Origin: Archegozetes longisetosus
Taxonomy: Eukaryota; Arthropoda; Arachnida; Sarcoptiformes; Trhypochthoniidae
Direction: 5' to 3'
NCBI GenBank assembly: GCA_018873245.2
Contig: JAEMBT020000001.1
Location: 7,506,220-7,570,219, forward strand
Length of the DNA stretch: 64,000 bases
The position numbers and the translations under genes are program-made. The notes under the pieces are model-generated. The model searched no databases, was not told where the DNA came from, and was given only the letters and a program-made list of their open reading frames with translations. The first letter of the stretch is position 1. Every line of letters begins with the position of its first letter. This document shows, piece after piece, positions 42,096-54,763 of this stretch.

Positions 42096-42721
42096 ATGAA
42101 AAATCAAATAACATCATCAACCATACATAATACAATACAAAGTACTCATGATTTATCTAAAATTAATTTAGATAATATATTAGCTTTCAACAATAATAAA
42201 CTTACCTCTAAAACTGCAAAACAATATATCGATATTATGAATGAATTACATGAAAAAATAGAGACTTTGGATGGATCTGTTGAACAGAAAAATCAATTTC
42301 GTTCATTGTTTGTTCTATTATTTTCTAAAATGTGTGAATCAGATTGTAAAGGTGTAATGTTAAATAATTCAATACAAATGAATAAAAAATATAAAGAGAT
42401 TATAGATAAATTAGAAGTAGCATATCAAAAAGAACGTGATGAACTTAATGCTCTTGCAAAGAATATAATGAAAAACAAAAAGAAGCAAAAGTTAGTGTTC
42501 CAGGAATATCATTATCTTTAAGTTTGAAAGATAGTAAAACACTTAAACCACATGAATGTGTTGAGTTAATGAATGAAATTGATGTAGAGGAAGAAAAATT
42601 GGATGAAAAATTTAAACGAATTTCTATTCCTGAAGATTATAAAAATAAAGTTAGTAGAGCTTATGTAAAAGCATCTAATGGTGGAAATCTTTATGTACAA
42701 AAACCTAGTATTAAAAAATAA
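42096..42721 (+). pseudogene. Unknown coiled-coil protein of the DNA-polymerase element
   Basis: Two overlapping frames (42096-42521, 42524-42721) make one protein of about 208 residues separated by a single-base break in an A run near 42470. Features: TSKTAKQYIDIMNELHEKIE, a long charged helix (KEIIDKLEVAYQKERDELNA) likely to form a coiled coil, and a C-terminal ECVELMNEIDVEEEKLDEKF followed by a basic end (QKPSIKK). No known family. The same AT-rich codon use and location suggest it belongs to the DNA-polymerase element; a structural or terminal-protein role is speculation. Confidence 0.55.
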
Positions 42722-42953
42722 AAAAAAAGAAAATAATTTGAATTAATAACCCAGGAGATATGTCCATAGCCCCTGAATTATAATCTTTTTTTTCATTTAT
42801 TACAAACAATCAATACACTATATGTATGTTAAGATTCATTAAGTATCTTTAAGAGTCCATTAAGACTCCTCAATAAAAGGTTTCAAAGAATTTAACTTTA
42901 GTTAAGATACCTTTATACTCATAATTTAAGTTTAACTCACATTATTATTATTT

Positions 42954-43196
42954 TTAAGATTGAAATCTAAATATTTTTCTATGAATATTAGATTTTATAT
43001 GTGTATTTAGGTATTTTTCATTTATTAATCTTCCACATTCACATTTAATAGGTTTGATATTATTTTTATAATATTCTTTTAAACAACAATTACATACCCA
43101 AAATAATCCATCTTTTCCATATTTATTTTCAGAATAATCAGAAAATAATCTATTTTTTTTACATTTAATACATGTTTTTGTCTGAGAACTTTCCAA
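42954..43196 (-). CDS. Small zinc-finger protein of the DNA-polymerase element
   Basis: 80 codons: MESSQTKTCIKCKKNRLFSD, then CNCCLKEYYKNN, CECGRLINEKYLNTHIKS and NIHRK. C-x2-C pairs and a C-x-C...H-x4-H arrangement indicate two zinc-binding units; the last finger resembles those at the start of the neighbouring polymerase gene. It overlaps no other frame and runs convergent to the coiled-coil ORF. Nucleic-acid binding is inferred from the fingers. Confidence 0.6.
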   Translation of the reverse strand: MESSQTKTCIKCKKNRLFSDYSENKYGKDGLFWVCNCCLKEYYKNNIKPIKCECGRLINEKYLNTHIKSNIHRKIFRFQS

Positions 43197-43399
43197 ACTA
43201 TCTTGAGTTTCTGAATGTGACGAAGTCCTGTTCTCGGAGAGAAGTTGTTATTTGTCAACAATGAAGTACTTACCATTATTTCTGAAGATACACTGAATTA
43301 ATTAATTAAAAAATTAATTTATTAAATATTTTTCTAAATTTTTAATAAATATATTTAATTGAAAAATTAATATTTAATTAAAAATTTTAAATATATTAA

Positions 43400-46300
43400 A
43401 TGGATACCTTCGGTGAAAGAAATAATAAAATGAGATGCGAGATTTGTAATATAGAAATATCAAAAACAAATTGGAGTAAACACATAAAAAGTAGAAAACA
43501 TTTATCTTTCATTAATGCAGAAACACAAGAAAACTATAAGCCTATCATTCTTTCACAAAATACTTGTAAATATTGTGGAAATTAAACTATACCAGAAAAT
43601 AATTGGAATGAACATTTAAAATCTGATTCTCATAAGAATAATACTAAATCATTTAGAGAAAATCTAAAAAGAAAATACAAATCAATCAAAATTATTACCA
43701 AAAGAAAAAGCCGTTTTAAAGATCTCGATTTTGAAACAAATGATTACATTGTTATGAAATCAGAAGCTTTAGAAAAATGTTTTCTTACACTACAAGTAAT
43801 TCCAAAACATGATATAGATAATGTTGATATTCTTATTGATGAAATACCAGATTTATTTAAAGAAAGAAAAGTTTGTTGGAATAAAATTACAATTAGTTCT
43901 GATTACAAACTTTGAAAAGAAAAATAGAACAACATGTGAAATAGAATATAAAAATAATGAACCTATTCCATCCAAAAATAGAATAATTCTTAGAGAAGAT
44001 GAAGTAGATAAAGTAATTATTGAATCATTATTTGAAATTAAACAAAGAATAGATAATTTAAATAACAATGAAGCATATTTTCAATTAGTTAAAATTAATC
44101 CTGTTGGTTTTAAATTAAGAGAATATGAACCTTTATCTGGTTCTAATTATATTGATTTACCACAGTGGATTAAAAACAAAAAAGCATGTATAAATATTAA
44201 AAATGATGATCAAAAATGTTTTAAATATTGCTTATTGTATCATAAACATCAGTATGAAATAAAAGATAATTCAGAAAGAATTTATCATTATAAACAATAT
44301 GATGAATATAAAGATTATGATTTTAATAATATTAAGTTTCCAGTTGAAGTAGATGATATAAATAAATTTTGTAAACAAAATAATCTTTCAATTAATTTAT
44401 ATATTGTTGTTGAAAATTACATAAAACCTTATTTAACATGTGCAAGAGATGATAAAGAATCATGTTAACTTACTTTTAATAGATGATGAACAAACAAAAC
44501 ATTACGTATATATAAAAAATCTTTCAAGATTAGAGATCAATTAACAAAAAACAAGAACCAACATCATATTTGTGATAGATGTTTCTGTTTTACTTCAAGT
44601 ATTAAAGTTTTTAATATACATATTCAATTATGTGATAACTATTATGAAAATGAAAAAGCATTACCTATTCTTCCTGATGAAAATAATAATATACTAAAAT
44701 TTAATAAATTTAGTAGAACAGTTAAATTACCTTTAGTCTATTATGCTGATTTAGAAGCAGTATTAAAAAAATAATTTCAAAGAAAAAATTTCAAAAACAT
44801 GAAGCGTGTTCTGATAGTTTTCTTGCTTTATCACAATTAGGGTATAAAAACTTTTAAAATACACTGGAACTTCAGCAAAAGATACAACAAATAACTTTAT
44901 TCAATGTTTAATAGAAGAAGGAAAAAAATTAATAAAATATTACATAAAAGAATTGAAGAGTTAAAATTACCTTATCTTAATGACAAAGAAGAATTAACAT
45001 TTAAAAATTCAGATAAATGTCACTTTTGTAAAAAAGAATTCACAGAAAAAGATATAAAAGTTCGTGATCATTGTCATATTAACGGTGAATTTAGAGGTGC
45101 AGCTCATCGATCTTGTAATTTAAATGTTAGAACTTCTTTAAACATTCCAATATTCTTTCATAATGGAAGTGGTTATGATTTTAAACATTTTACTAGAAAG
45201 TTATATAAAATTGATAAAAATATTAAAATATTATCACAAGCCGAAGAAAAATATATCTCAATTAGAGTTGAAATAAAAGGAACAAATATCAAGTTTGAAT
45301 TTAAAGATTCATTAAAATTTTTACAAAAATCAATTGAAAAATCAGCAAATATATTATATAAAAAAGGATTGAATGGATTTAAAAACTTAATTGATTTTTT
45401 TAAAGATCAACCTGATGAAATATTAAATTTATTAGTTCAAAAAGGTGTATTTTCATATTCATACCTTGATAGTTTTAATCAACTTAATAGTACAGAATAT
45501 CCAAAACATGAAGATTTCTATGATAATCTTAAAGATACAAATATTAGTATTGAAGATTATGAAAGAGGACATAAATTATGGAAACATTTTAAGTGTAAAA
45601 TTTTTAAAGAATATATGGAATTGTATCTAACTTGTGATGTTTTAATATTAGCTGATTGTTTTGAATCATTCAGAAATTTATCTTTAAAACATTATGAATT
45701 AGTCCTTGTCATTATGTTTCAACTCCAGGTTTATCTTGGGATGTAATGTTAAAACTCACAGGAGTTGAATTAGAACTATTAACTGATGCTGATATGATGT
45801 TGATGTTTATGGAAGGAATTAGAGGTGTTTTATCTTGTATTATGAGAAGATATGTTAAAGCAAATAATAAATATCTTATAAATTATAATTAAAATGAAGA
45901 ATCAATTTATTTAATTCCCGTTGACGCAAATAATTTATATGCTCATGCAATGCAATTCAAATTACCATACAAAGGATCTAAATGGTGTGATGAAAAAGAA
46001 CTAGATTATTTATTTGATAATATAATGAAACTATCTAATGATGAAGATATTGGATGTACATTAAAAGTTAATTTAGAATATCCAAAACATTTACATGATA
46101 AATATAATGATTATCCATTCTTTCCTATTTATAAAGTTATTAAATATAAAGATCTATCTCCATATCAGAAAAAAATGCTAGATAAAGGACCGAAGGCTTT
46201 ACAAAGTAAAGGTGATGAAGAAGAAATTATGGTATGTAAAGATGTAAATTTAGATAAAGTGAACTATAAATCAAAGAAATTAATTACAAGTTTGGAAGAT

Positions 46301-46945
46301 AAAAAAGGTTTAGTTTGTGATTATAGAACTTTAAAACAAGCACTAGAACATGGATTAGTTTTAAAGAAAATACATTGTGCTATTAAATATGAACAAAAAG
46401 CTTGGTTAAAACCATATATTGAAAAAATACAGAATTAAGACAAAAAAGTGAATCAGAATTAGAAACAGATTTCTTTAAATTGATGAATAATGTTATTTAT
46501 GGAAAAAGTACTGAAAATTTTTTAAAAAGACAAGATATTAACTTTTGCACAGATAAAAAGAAAACATTAAAATATATTTAAAAAACTAACTTTAAGAGAG
46601 AAACTATATTTACTAAAAATCTTGTTGCAATTCATCTTAATAAATTACAAATTAAATATAATAAACATATTTATGTTGGATTTTGTGTGCTAGAAATGTC
46701 AAAATATATTATGAATGATTTTGTTTATATTTATTTAAAACCAAAGTGGGGGGATAGAATTGAAATCATACAAACTGATACTGATGGATTAATGTTGATG
46801 GTTAAAACTGAGGATTTCTATGAAGATATAAAAGAAGATATCAATAAATGGTTTGATACATCTAAATTTCCTAAAGATAATATATTTGGAATTAAGCCTA
46901 TGAATGGATATAAATTAGGTTGTTTTAAGACTGAAACTGTGAATA
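43400..46945 (+). pseudogene. Family-B DNA polymerase with fused endonuclease VII domain, truncated
   Basis: Belongs to the organellar/viral (protein-primed) PolB group found in Maverick/Polinton-like elements and linear plasmids. In order: two C2H2 fingers (CEICNIEISKTNWSKHIKSR, 43430; CKYCGN, 43565), the YIDLPQWIKNKKACINIKN block (44145), a KNLSRL block and CDRC finger (44515-44590), exonuclease motif I YADLEA (44740), an endonuclease VII-type CHFCKKEF...VRDHCHI...RGAAHRSCN (45017-45120), FFHNGSGYDFKHF (45152) and CDVLILADCFE (45630). Polymerase motifs follow: A DANNLYAHAM (45920), B KLMNNVIYGKSTEN (46480) and C DTDGLML (46775), where DTDS is usual. Frame breaks near 43905, 44470-44900, 45700 and 46440, and stops near 43582 and 45890, disable it. 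Homology ends at about 46945. Confidence 0.85.
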
Positions 46946-47240
46946 ATGTGCTTCTATGGGCACTTATCGGGGGATTTCCGGGTCTACGGCAACCGAATGA
47001 GGTCATGTTATATATCGTTAAACTCAGGATGACGAGAGGAGTAAAATGATTTCAATTTCATGAAGCTACGACAACGGGGTCATAAGTTACAGGGTCAAAG
47101 GCGAAAGGTCAATTTACTTGGTCAAAGGTCAAGTAACCAGGTCAAACTTGATATTGATCTTTTCAGCTCGTCGAGCTGAATCTAACGATGTATATCTTGC
47201 GGGGGTGGCGGAAAGGTAAAGGGGTGTATTACGAAGGTGT
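46946..47240. repeat. Junction and truncated copy of the dispersed foldback family
   Basis: Directly after the polymerase relic stops, composition changes sharply to G/C-richer sequence. It contains repeated ggtcaa/aggtcaa words and then the cttttcagctcgtcgagctg - aatctaacgatgtatat block, which is an arm of the family at 815-1385 and 49530-49720. This insertion or rearrangement probably removed the polymerase 3' end. Confidence 0.55.
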
Positions 47241-48520
47241 TTCCGCGTCAAATTTTTTTTGAAGACGAATATCTAAGAAACTAAGAATTTTCGGAAAAAA
47301 TGACTATCGAATTCGTGTTCCTCACCCTAAAATTAGGTAAAATAACTACTTTTCAAATCAATTATCGTGGGGTGCTAAACTAGACTGTAGCCATTATTCT
47401 TGTTGCATTTAACTACAACGTAGATCTTTAGGTTTTCACTTGTAAGTTTTAGTCTATTTGTTCTTAATATATTTTTATACCCACTGAAGATTCTCTCAAC
47501 ATTATATTGAGTTACTGTTGCATACTTGAGATACCCAGTATCATCAGCTTATAAGTTTTTATCCAATAGAGATGAAAATGTGAATCCCAATCCTATCTTT
47601 TATGGGAATGGAAGCAAAAATTTTGAGAATTCTCTATTATTCAGCTCTTTCAGAGATAAATTCTATCCGTTTAACAACTCAAAGATTATTTTAAGTGTTT
47701 TATATCCAAAGATTGTGCCCAAAGCTTCACAAAATTTTTGATAAACTGGTCAAATTATTTAAAATATTCCATTTCATGCATTTATGTTTTTATGTCCCAT
47801 AAACCCTTAAATATTCCTTTTTATGCAAATATGCATTTTACATATTTATGCCACCCCTACTTATAAACAAGGAATAAAAAGGGTTGGCAGAAACTTTTTG
47901 TTCGACCTAATATATTCTGATATTTTTCGTAAACATCTCTCAATTCTGAATACAGTTGAACTCTTTCCATTGATATAAATACTGGAAAACAGTAATAACT
48001 GGAAATCTATTGTATTCATTAATTGATTTTCCAACATTAATGCTGACAATTATTTATTCAGTTAAAAGCTGAGTAATAATTTGACATGTTTGATATATTA
48101 GGCCACAAATGCAAATCACAGAAATCAACAATTTTAGGATAGATATATATTCATCTTTTCTGGTCATTCCAGAAAAACTTCTTTCTTTTATTTCTTTCAC
48201 TCATTTTATTACAAATATTATAAGTTGAAGAATAATTTTTCGTATCAAATTAACTTTTGGCGAACCAGAGAATTGTATTATATTTACTCAGGTTTAAAAT
48301 CAATAAAACTTGCTAAAATATCTCTCTATAAAAAGTTTTAATGAGTATGTTTTTATGAATTATGAGAAGAATAAAATTGGCACTTAATAACTTCACTACT
48401 CTTATCGGTGATGTACTAATTATACAGTACTTAAAAAAGAAATAAAGATTTGCGATTGCATATCAGGAGCAATGACTCTAGCAATATTTAATTTAAAGTA
48501 TATTTAAAACTAGTGATGTA
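47241..48520. other. Non-coding AT-rich DNA
   Basis: Short frames at 47526-47741 (+) and 47861-48049 (-) have no recognisable domains. The stretch 47740-47860 has degenerate 'tttatg-cat' repeats. Nothing else was seen. Confidence 0.4.
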
Positions 48521-48523
48521 TAG

Positions 48524-48703
48524 CTTAAGACTAAGAATAAGACTAAGCAAAATAAGATATATTAAAATCGTTTGGCTTAAGACTAAGACTGAGTCAGACA
48601 AATGTTTTTTTGGATTTTCAAATTAAGACTAAGATTAAGACAAATGAAATTTCTTTCTATAAAATTAAGACTAAGACAAGAGAAACATATTTATACGAGT
48701 AAG
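48524..48703. repeat. Degenerate (TAAGAC)n-type simple repeat
   Basis: Repeated taagactaagac/aagactaaga words at 48524-48700 continue at 49326-49345 after the hAT insertion. So the hAT element landed inside a single degenerate simple repeat. Confidence 0.65.
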
Positions 48704-49321
48704 CACTGCCGTAGCCAGCTTTTTTGGTCTGGGGGGGCTAAATGTCTGAAAATTCTCAGTTAAGCTTTATTTAATCAAAATTTAATACAATACAATTTTT
48801 CTGTTACAATGATTTTTACCAAATCCAATGGCGAAATTATCTAGATTAATAGATAATGCAATTTCTCTTTCAATCGAAATAAGAGCCAAACCGTTTAATC
48901 TGTCATTAGACATCGAAATTCTCAAATAAGTTTTAATTTTTCTTAATGTTGAAAAACTCTTTTCACACGAAACATTAACACATCCTATAGTTAATGATAT
49001 CTTAAAATACTTTAATAAATCTGGCATAGAGTTTGAATAATCAGTTAATTTTTCATAGACATTAAAAGTATCTTCGCATTCATAGAATAATAATTTTTGG
49101 AGTTTCAGAATTTGACTTTAAATTTTCTAGATTCGAACAACAATGAGTAGCAAAAGGCTTCATAATTTCAAAGTTCATGAAATACTTGGATATTGGATAG
49201 CAAGCGCTAATTCCCATTAAAATATCTGTTAATTTATTATCAAACCTTTGATTTAACTTAAACTTTGAAAAACCTTTGGGGGGCTATAGCCCCCCCCCCC
49301 GCCCCGCTGGCTACGGCTGTG
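48704..49321 (-). mobile_element. hAT deletion derivative with perfect 8-bp target duplication
   Basis: 618 bp beginning CACTGCCGTAGCCAGC and ending in the inverse GCTGGCTACGGCTGTG, flanked by CGAGTAAG on both sides (48696-48703, 49322-49329). The minus-strand frame 48782-49027 encodes the hAT C-terminal dimerisation domain (LKYFKISLTIGCVNVSCEKS, then FSTLRKIKTYLRISMSNDRL, NGLALISIE). The N-terminal and core transposase are missing, so it is non-autonomous. G and C runs near both ends are part of the termini. Confidence 0.92.
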
Positions 49322-49529
49322 CGAGTAAGACTAAGACAAAGTCAGAAGTTTAGATACAAATATGGTCATTTAATCCATTAGAAATGATTCATTTTTTGAA
49401 GTTTTCAATTATAAAACCATTTGTAAATCACTAGATAAACAATTGCACTCCTATTACAAACATTTTAATAGTGAATGTCTTTGCGCTTAGTTTTGTTCTG
49501 TTAGTCTATTGGTCATTTTATGAAACATA

Positions 49530-49720
49530 TTAGATCTCACTTGGCGGGATCAGCCATTCCTGTAGGAAGTTGTCCAGAAGTGTTCAGGTTCGGATCAGAA
49601 GTGGTCAAATGTGGTATAAAAATGTTCAGCTTAACGAACTGAATCCAATGTTATATCACACTTAGGAGTGGGACGTCAGAACTCCTTTAGACCCATTATC
49701 CCGGATTCATCCAGTTGAAT
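49530..49720. repeat. Truncated copy of the dispersed foldback family
   Basis: It matches the right arm of 815-1385: agaagtggtcaa-tgtggtat, atgttcagctt-acgaactgaatc, atatcacactta-g and gacccatta-cccggatt-atccag. There is no inverse partner nearby. Confidence 0.65.
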
Positions 49721-50242
49721 TATAAAATCTTTATATTGTAAAAGTTTCAATTTTTTAAATAAGTTTTTCTCTTAATTTTTAATCTGGTTTTTCTGAACCT
49801 GGTCGAAGAAAGTCACTATAGTTAACTCAATCTCTTCGGTATCTGAAGTGGAGTACTTGATTTTTTGAAATTCCTAATTAAAGACCTTAAGATCAATGAA
49901 ATTGAGTCAAATTTTGAATATAAGCTGATAAATGATTGTAGTTTAGGTTTTTGTCTTTAACTCTAAAATACTACAGGTAGGTGCCTGGAAGTGCAAAAAT
50001 TATTGACCAACCTAATATTTATGTGATTCCATATTGCTAATGTATGCCTCTTTGTGATTATTGAGTTCAACAAGTTTAAATCGGACTTAGTATCATTTTA
50101 ATATAAATAATTCTGAAATATTTATTTTGTTAAGGCAATAAAGAATTTATTGCTTAGCCTGGAAATGATTCTACCTTAAGCTTCATTATTTTGCCAAAAG
50201 ATATCCTTCATTTCAGAAGACTTTATAACCGGAAAGTATACA
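49721..50242. other. Upstream region of the receptor-like gene
   Basis: AT-rich and non-coding; no clear promoter motif was identified. Confidence 0.4.
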
Positions 50243-51418
50243 ATGAATTTGAGTGAAATCTTTTCTAAATTTGACTTGATGTCCAAATATTTGGAAATTT
50301 CATTCGAAAGTCAATCCCAAAATAAATTCAGTAAAATATTTTGGATAATATGTATATACTTTTTGATAGCTATTCTCCGGGCCCTTTGCAACATTACATT
50401 GATATCTGATGATGAAACTGAATAATTGCTGCTTTTTTAGCGATATTGGATGTTATTACGGGACAAGTTCTGGGCGATATGTGGTGGGCATGGCTGCTAC
50501 AATGTGGTTAATCATTTCATTAACTCTTATGACTTACCACATATTTCATAAGAATAAATGGCTTTTGAACGTGCAAACTATTCACAATCAGATCAAATCG
50601 GATCGAAACTTAAGAGAAATCTTTATCTTTCCGAGAGATTAGTTATATTTATGAAATTCTCGTTGTGCTTAACTGTTTCATTGACTTTTAATTTCATTCT
50701 ATGATATTTCATAGAATATTTTCTATCATTTATCATTTATTTGTGCTGTGATTGAAACAATAACCAACGGCTTAACAGGATATATACTCTTTTTTAGGTC
50801 TATACCTGTTTATTATTTAGTTTTTAAGCTTTTAATTATTAATTTTCGTCAAACTAGTGGAAATTTCAGAGAAAAAATAACCATCAGAAACGATGATCAA
50901 ATCGAAAATCTATTTATTAAATATATGAGCATTTGTGAAGTGGTCTATGAGACGAATAATTGCTTGAAGAAAATATTCAATAACTTTAGTCTAATAATGT
51001 CTCCTTTTACATGTTTTATAATATATCAAACTCTGATTTCTGAAAACATTTCTATAGTGAAAATCATCATAGCAAACATTGGCTTTTATTTAAGAATATT
51101 TATCCTTGTTTTATCCAAAATAACTGGTAATATTTATCATGAAGCAAAAAAAGAAGTTCATTTGATTTATGGATTCACTACAAGATGTGATGATTGGCGA
51201 ATAATTTTTCAGGTATTTGTTCGTTAGATTTATATTCCCATAGAGAATGAATGAAAATATATTTTCAGATCGAATTATATTTTAATCGAGTATTGATGTC
51301 AACAATTGGATTAACTATTTTGGATAGACCAATAAATAGTAGAACTTGTATTACTATTAATTATAGTTTTTTAGGCGAAATTTTCATTAGGGAAATCATA
51401 AGCTTAATGAACATCTGA
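50243..51418 (+). pseudogene. Gustatory-receptor-like 7TM chemoreceptor, with frame breaks
   Basis: Hydrophobic segments at FWIICIYFLIAILRALCNI (about 50340), YVVGMAATMWLIISLTLM (50480), a broken one around 50650-50740, YILFFRSIPVYYLVFKLLI (50780) and MSPFTCFIIYQTLI and IIIANIGFYLRIFILVL (51000-51120) suggest a multi-pass protein. The hydrophilic helix between later segments and the C-terminal YHEAKKEVHLIYGF...LYFNRVLMSTIGLTILDR...FLGEIFIREI layout fit arthropod gustatory receptors. A 56-bp GT-AG intron (51213-51268, phase 0, after IFQ) precedes the last exon (51269-51418), a typical GR gene ending. Frames change near 50410 and 50640-50750, so it is a pseudogene or contains sequencing errors. 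I am sure of a multi-membrane gene, less sure of the family. Confidence 0.55.
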
Positions 51419-52880
51419 ATCAGTAGACAAGCTGCACTCGTTTTCTTCATTAATCTATGTAATTTTAAGTTTGATTTTGACTCAAACTACTTTATTTTAT
51501 ATCATATATATTCAGTAAAATTTAAAGTATGAAGTATTTCATCCCTAAAATTGGTAAACATATTTTTCATTGATAAAATAATTGTCTCATTGAAAAAGTA
51601 TACATTTTTCGTTGGTATTATTAAATCTGAGGAGAAAAAATATATCATGAATAGCAGTAAACTAGTAAAGATGTAGCTATATTCTTAGGCTTATTTGATA
51701 TTTGAGAAATGAAGAATTTTAACAAGCTACAATTAGAGAATATGAACGAAAACGAGTGATAATCAGTTATCGCTTAATGAATGAAAGAAAGAAACTCATT
51801 CAAAGTTGCGCTTAAGTTATATTAAAATAGGAAGTTTAAATTTGTATCAATAAATTACATTTTAAATGAAACATGTGCTCACTTTTCTTAATATGGATAA
51901 ATAGTGAAGAGCACAAGCTATTTGTGAACTGAGCTGTGCTTGAAGCTCAGGCTATGATGAAGAAGCGCAGCTTAAGGCTCATCAATTTAGAATTGCGCTC
52001 ATAGAAACTTGAACTTAAAGCTCAGGATTTCAGACCAATGCTCTCCACAATGGATAAAACATAAGCCAAAGAGTATACTTAAAATAAAGTCCAAAGGAAA
52101 GTTAACTGGAGATAACCGCTTATTACTCGTTTCAAATTGTATTTTAAATTAATACGACAATGACTAATATAATACAGAGAACATTTGTTGCTTTTCTAAA
52201 ATATTAAAACAAATAAGTTCTCTTTTTCTGTTTAACGTTCATTAATATAAAACTAAGCTCCATTGAACAATTCATATTCACTTTTACAGCTCAATGTTTA
52301 ATAATAATTTTAGTAGTAAAAGTGACTGTTACTATACCAACTTGCCTGTGATGCGCACCAGTTTGTTACCAAATTATATCCTAGATTTGCCTTGATTACT
52401 ATATTACTATATTCTATGAGTCTATTAACATACCATCACAATGTATCAATTTTGTTGTTTTCAACAAATCTGTTTCTGGGTTTCTGAGTATACGGTATTG
52501 ACTGAACTTATTGTTTTATTTTCATTATCACACAAGTCAAATATAATTCTTTTATCTCCCTCAAAATAAGTGTTATATTGAGTTTGAAGTTAATCAGTTT
52601 CAATTAAATTCTTTTTAACTTTTAAGTTTTATAATCAAATAGTTAATTATTCTCGGTCATATGAGATGTATATTTAATGATAACTATTCGCAGTGACTAT
52701 TTTGGCGCTAATTAGCACCAAAAGAGCTCTCTAAGCGCCCTTTCGGCACCAAATCAGAAGCTCATGAAAAATGCTAGTTATTCTAATTTATGAACCACAT
52801 AAAGAAATTTTTTTTTGAGAAAAAATATGAACATTTGCGATAAAAGATCCAATCATTTTTCAACACATATTTCGTAACTT
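51419..52880. other. Intergenic AT-rich DNA
   Basis: A palindrome tttggcgctaattagcaccaaa lies at about 52701-52722, followed by further gcgcc/ggcacc words. No gene was recognised. Confidence 0.4.
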
Positions 52881-52883
52881 ATA

Positions 52884-52922
52884 CAGTGAAACTTGGATAT
52901 AACAAACCTCTTTATAACAAAC
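52884..52922 (+). repeat. Pogo/Tigger-like terminal repeat tip
   Basis: The sequence cagtgaaacttggatataac followed by aaacctctttataacaaac is typical of pogo-type inverted terminal repeats. It is preceded by TA (52882-52883). I did not find the partner end. A short frame just downstream (52930-53163) is not recognisable. Confidence 0.45.
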
Positions 52923-53608
52923 AGAGTCTGTGAGAACATGTAATACAATGAATCTAACATATAGTTCTTATCAATACTCTATTGTTGAATTAATAAAATT
53001 TGCAAATCATAACTATAGATCTGTCAAAAAGTTTTTTTCCTCATATAAATTCATAAAATATACATCTAATTTTTCTTTGCTAATTAACGTAGTCTTAGCA
53101 TTTATCCTAGGTTTTAGATCTGGCGCCAAAAGAGCTTTGGCCGTTAGCTATTACAAAAAATGACTATCATTTACTTTATATAAAATGAAACTGATTTCAA
53201 TATCTTTATTATAATTTAAAATCAAGCACATAATAATACTTTCATCGCTGAATAAATGAATTGCGTTTTGTTATCTGAATATGACGAAAATTACCGAAAG
53301 GTTGTTCGACATCACAACTACCGCGTGGCAGACTTAAATAACTTGAAGAGATCTGACTTGGATTACTTTAATTTTCAAAAATCAACAACATTCAAATTTT
53401 TTGTTAAGATATCATTTGATTAGAGAAAGTAATAAATGCTAATAAAATTGCTGTCCGTTTTTTTTAAAACTAAGCTCAAATCCTTATAACAATTTTTCTT
53501 TATTATTACTCATGAATCAGAGCTTACTAATGAATAAGTTTAAAACATATAAAACTTTGATCACTTAGTCATTGATTTCGAATTAAAAACACTTTTAATC
53601 ATAAAAAA

Positions 53609-53740
53609 ATGTTCACAACAAAAGAAAGAACTTTTGTTTTGAAAACTCATTTATTAACTAAATCATGTAAAAAGATTAGAGCTGAATTTTTTGAAAAATT
53701 TGGTAAAACTGGGCCGACCAATGCAACTATTCTTAGGATC
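53609..53740 (+). pseudogene. Transposase N-terminal helix-turn-helix fragment
   Basis: MFTTKERTFVLKTHLLTKSC followed by KKIRAEFFEKFGKTGPTNAT ILRI resembles the N-terminal DNA-binding region (DUF4817 type) of mariner-like transposases. Homology stops there and the frame continues into unrelated AT-rich sequence to 53833. The flanks 53164-53608 and 53741-54102 hold nothing else recognised. Confidence 0.6.
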
Positions 53741-54102
53741 AAATTTATTTTTACATATCTAAACTATCTTTGTAAGATTATAGTTCATTATTATAGGTTT
53801 ATTTTGAAACATTCAGTTTTATTCAATGACTAAGAGGTTTCACTTTTGACTCACATTTCCAAAAACAATCAAGTGTTAACTGTAAAATCTGAGTTTAGTT
53901 TAAAAACAGACAGGGCTATAAACTAATGAAAACGTGTGTGAAATGGCCAAATTTACTACAAAAATTATGTTCAAAACATGTTTTTATTTGTTTATAACTC
54001 GTTTAACGAAACCCTCTATTTCTTATATTTGCGGTGTTTTATTTCGTTTAAACTTTTTAACGAAATAAACCTTGACACCATTTATAAGTTCGGTTTTTCA
54101 AA

Positions 54103-54763
54103 TCAATGCGTTAGTCGAAGAGTAGCCTCTCTTCAAAGCTTAGAAAACTTAAAGGACTTATAGAAAAGTTCAAGAAAAAGTTGAAAACTTTAGGTCTAAA
54201 ATTTAGTCATTATAACCAAATTTTTCTAATGCTGCTTATCTTTAACCTTTTAACAATAATAACTCGTTTTCATAAAATAAATATTTATTTTCGTAAAATG
54301 AAGTAAAAAATTTTATTTTTAAAACAAATCAAATTATTTTATGTGCAAAAATGAAAATAAAACTTAAAGGGAAAAAATCTGAAAATATTAAAAAGGATGT
54401 TTTGAAAGGGCACCAACATTTTGCACATCGTTCAGGGAAAATAATTCAACCGAGAAGACAAACTCTTGTTTTTGATTGTTTTTGTGTATTAAGAACTTTT
54501 CATTTTGTTTGCTATAAAAATAAAGCTTATTCGAAATATTTTTTCGTTAGAGTTTTAACAAGTCAATGAATCTGATTTGTTGATAAGTATGATTTACGAA
54601 TGAGTAATTAGTTTAAAAAGTATTTAACAATAAGCATTACTAATCAATCAAAGACTATACAACTGGTCATTTCATTATTAATCATAAGGAAAGTTTTGTA
54701 TTAGTTAAGCCCTTTATGGATTTCAGTAGAGTAACAGAGGCTACTCTTCGACTAACGCATTGA
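54103..54763. repeat. Inverted-repeat pair bounding ~660 bp
   Basis: A 28-bp sequence beginning tcaatgcgttagtcgaag (54103-54130) recurs perfectly in inverse orientation (54736-54763). Its inner end, agagtagcctct, is itself near-palindromic. The space between holds a 72-codon frame (54351-54569) without recognisable domain. It is probably a MITE or a remnant; target duplication not found. Confidence 0.6.

Noticed and set aside
47085..47150. Repeated AGGTCA words resembling nuclear-receptor half-sites (one DR1-like pair)
   Set aside because: The words belong to a dispersed repeat family and no gene lies nearby; insufficient evidence for a regulatory site.
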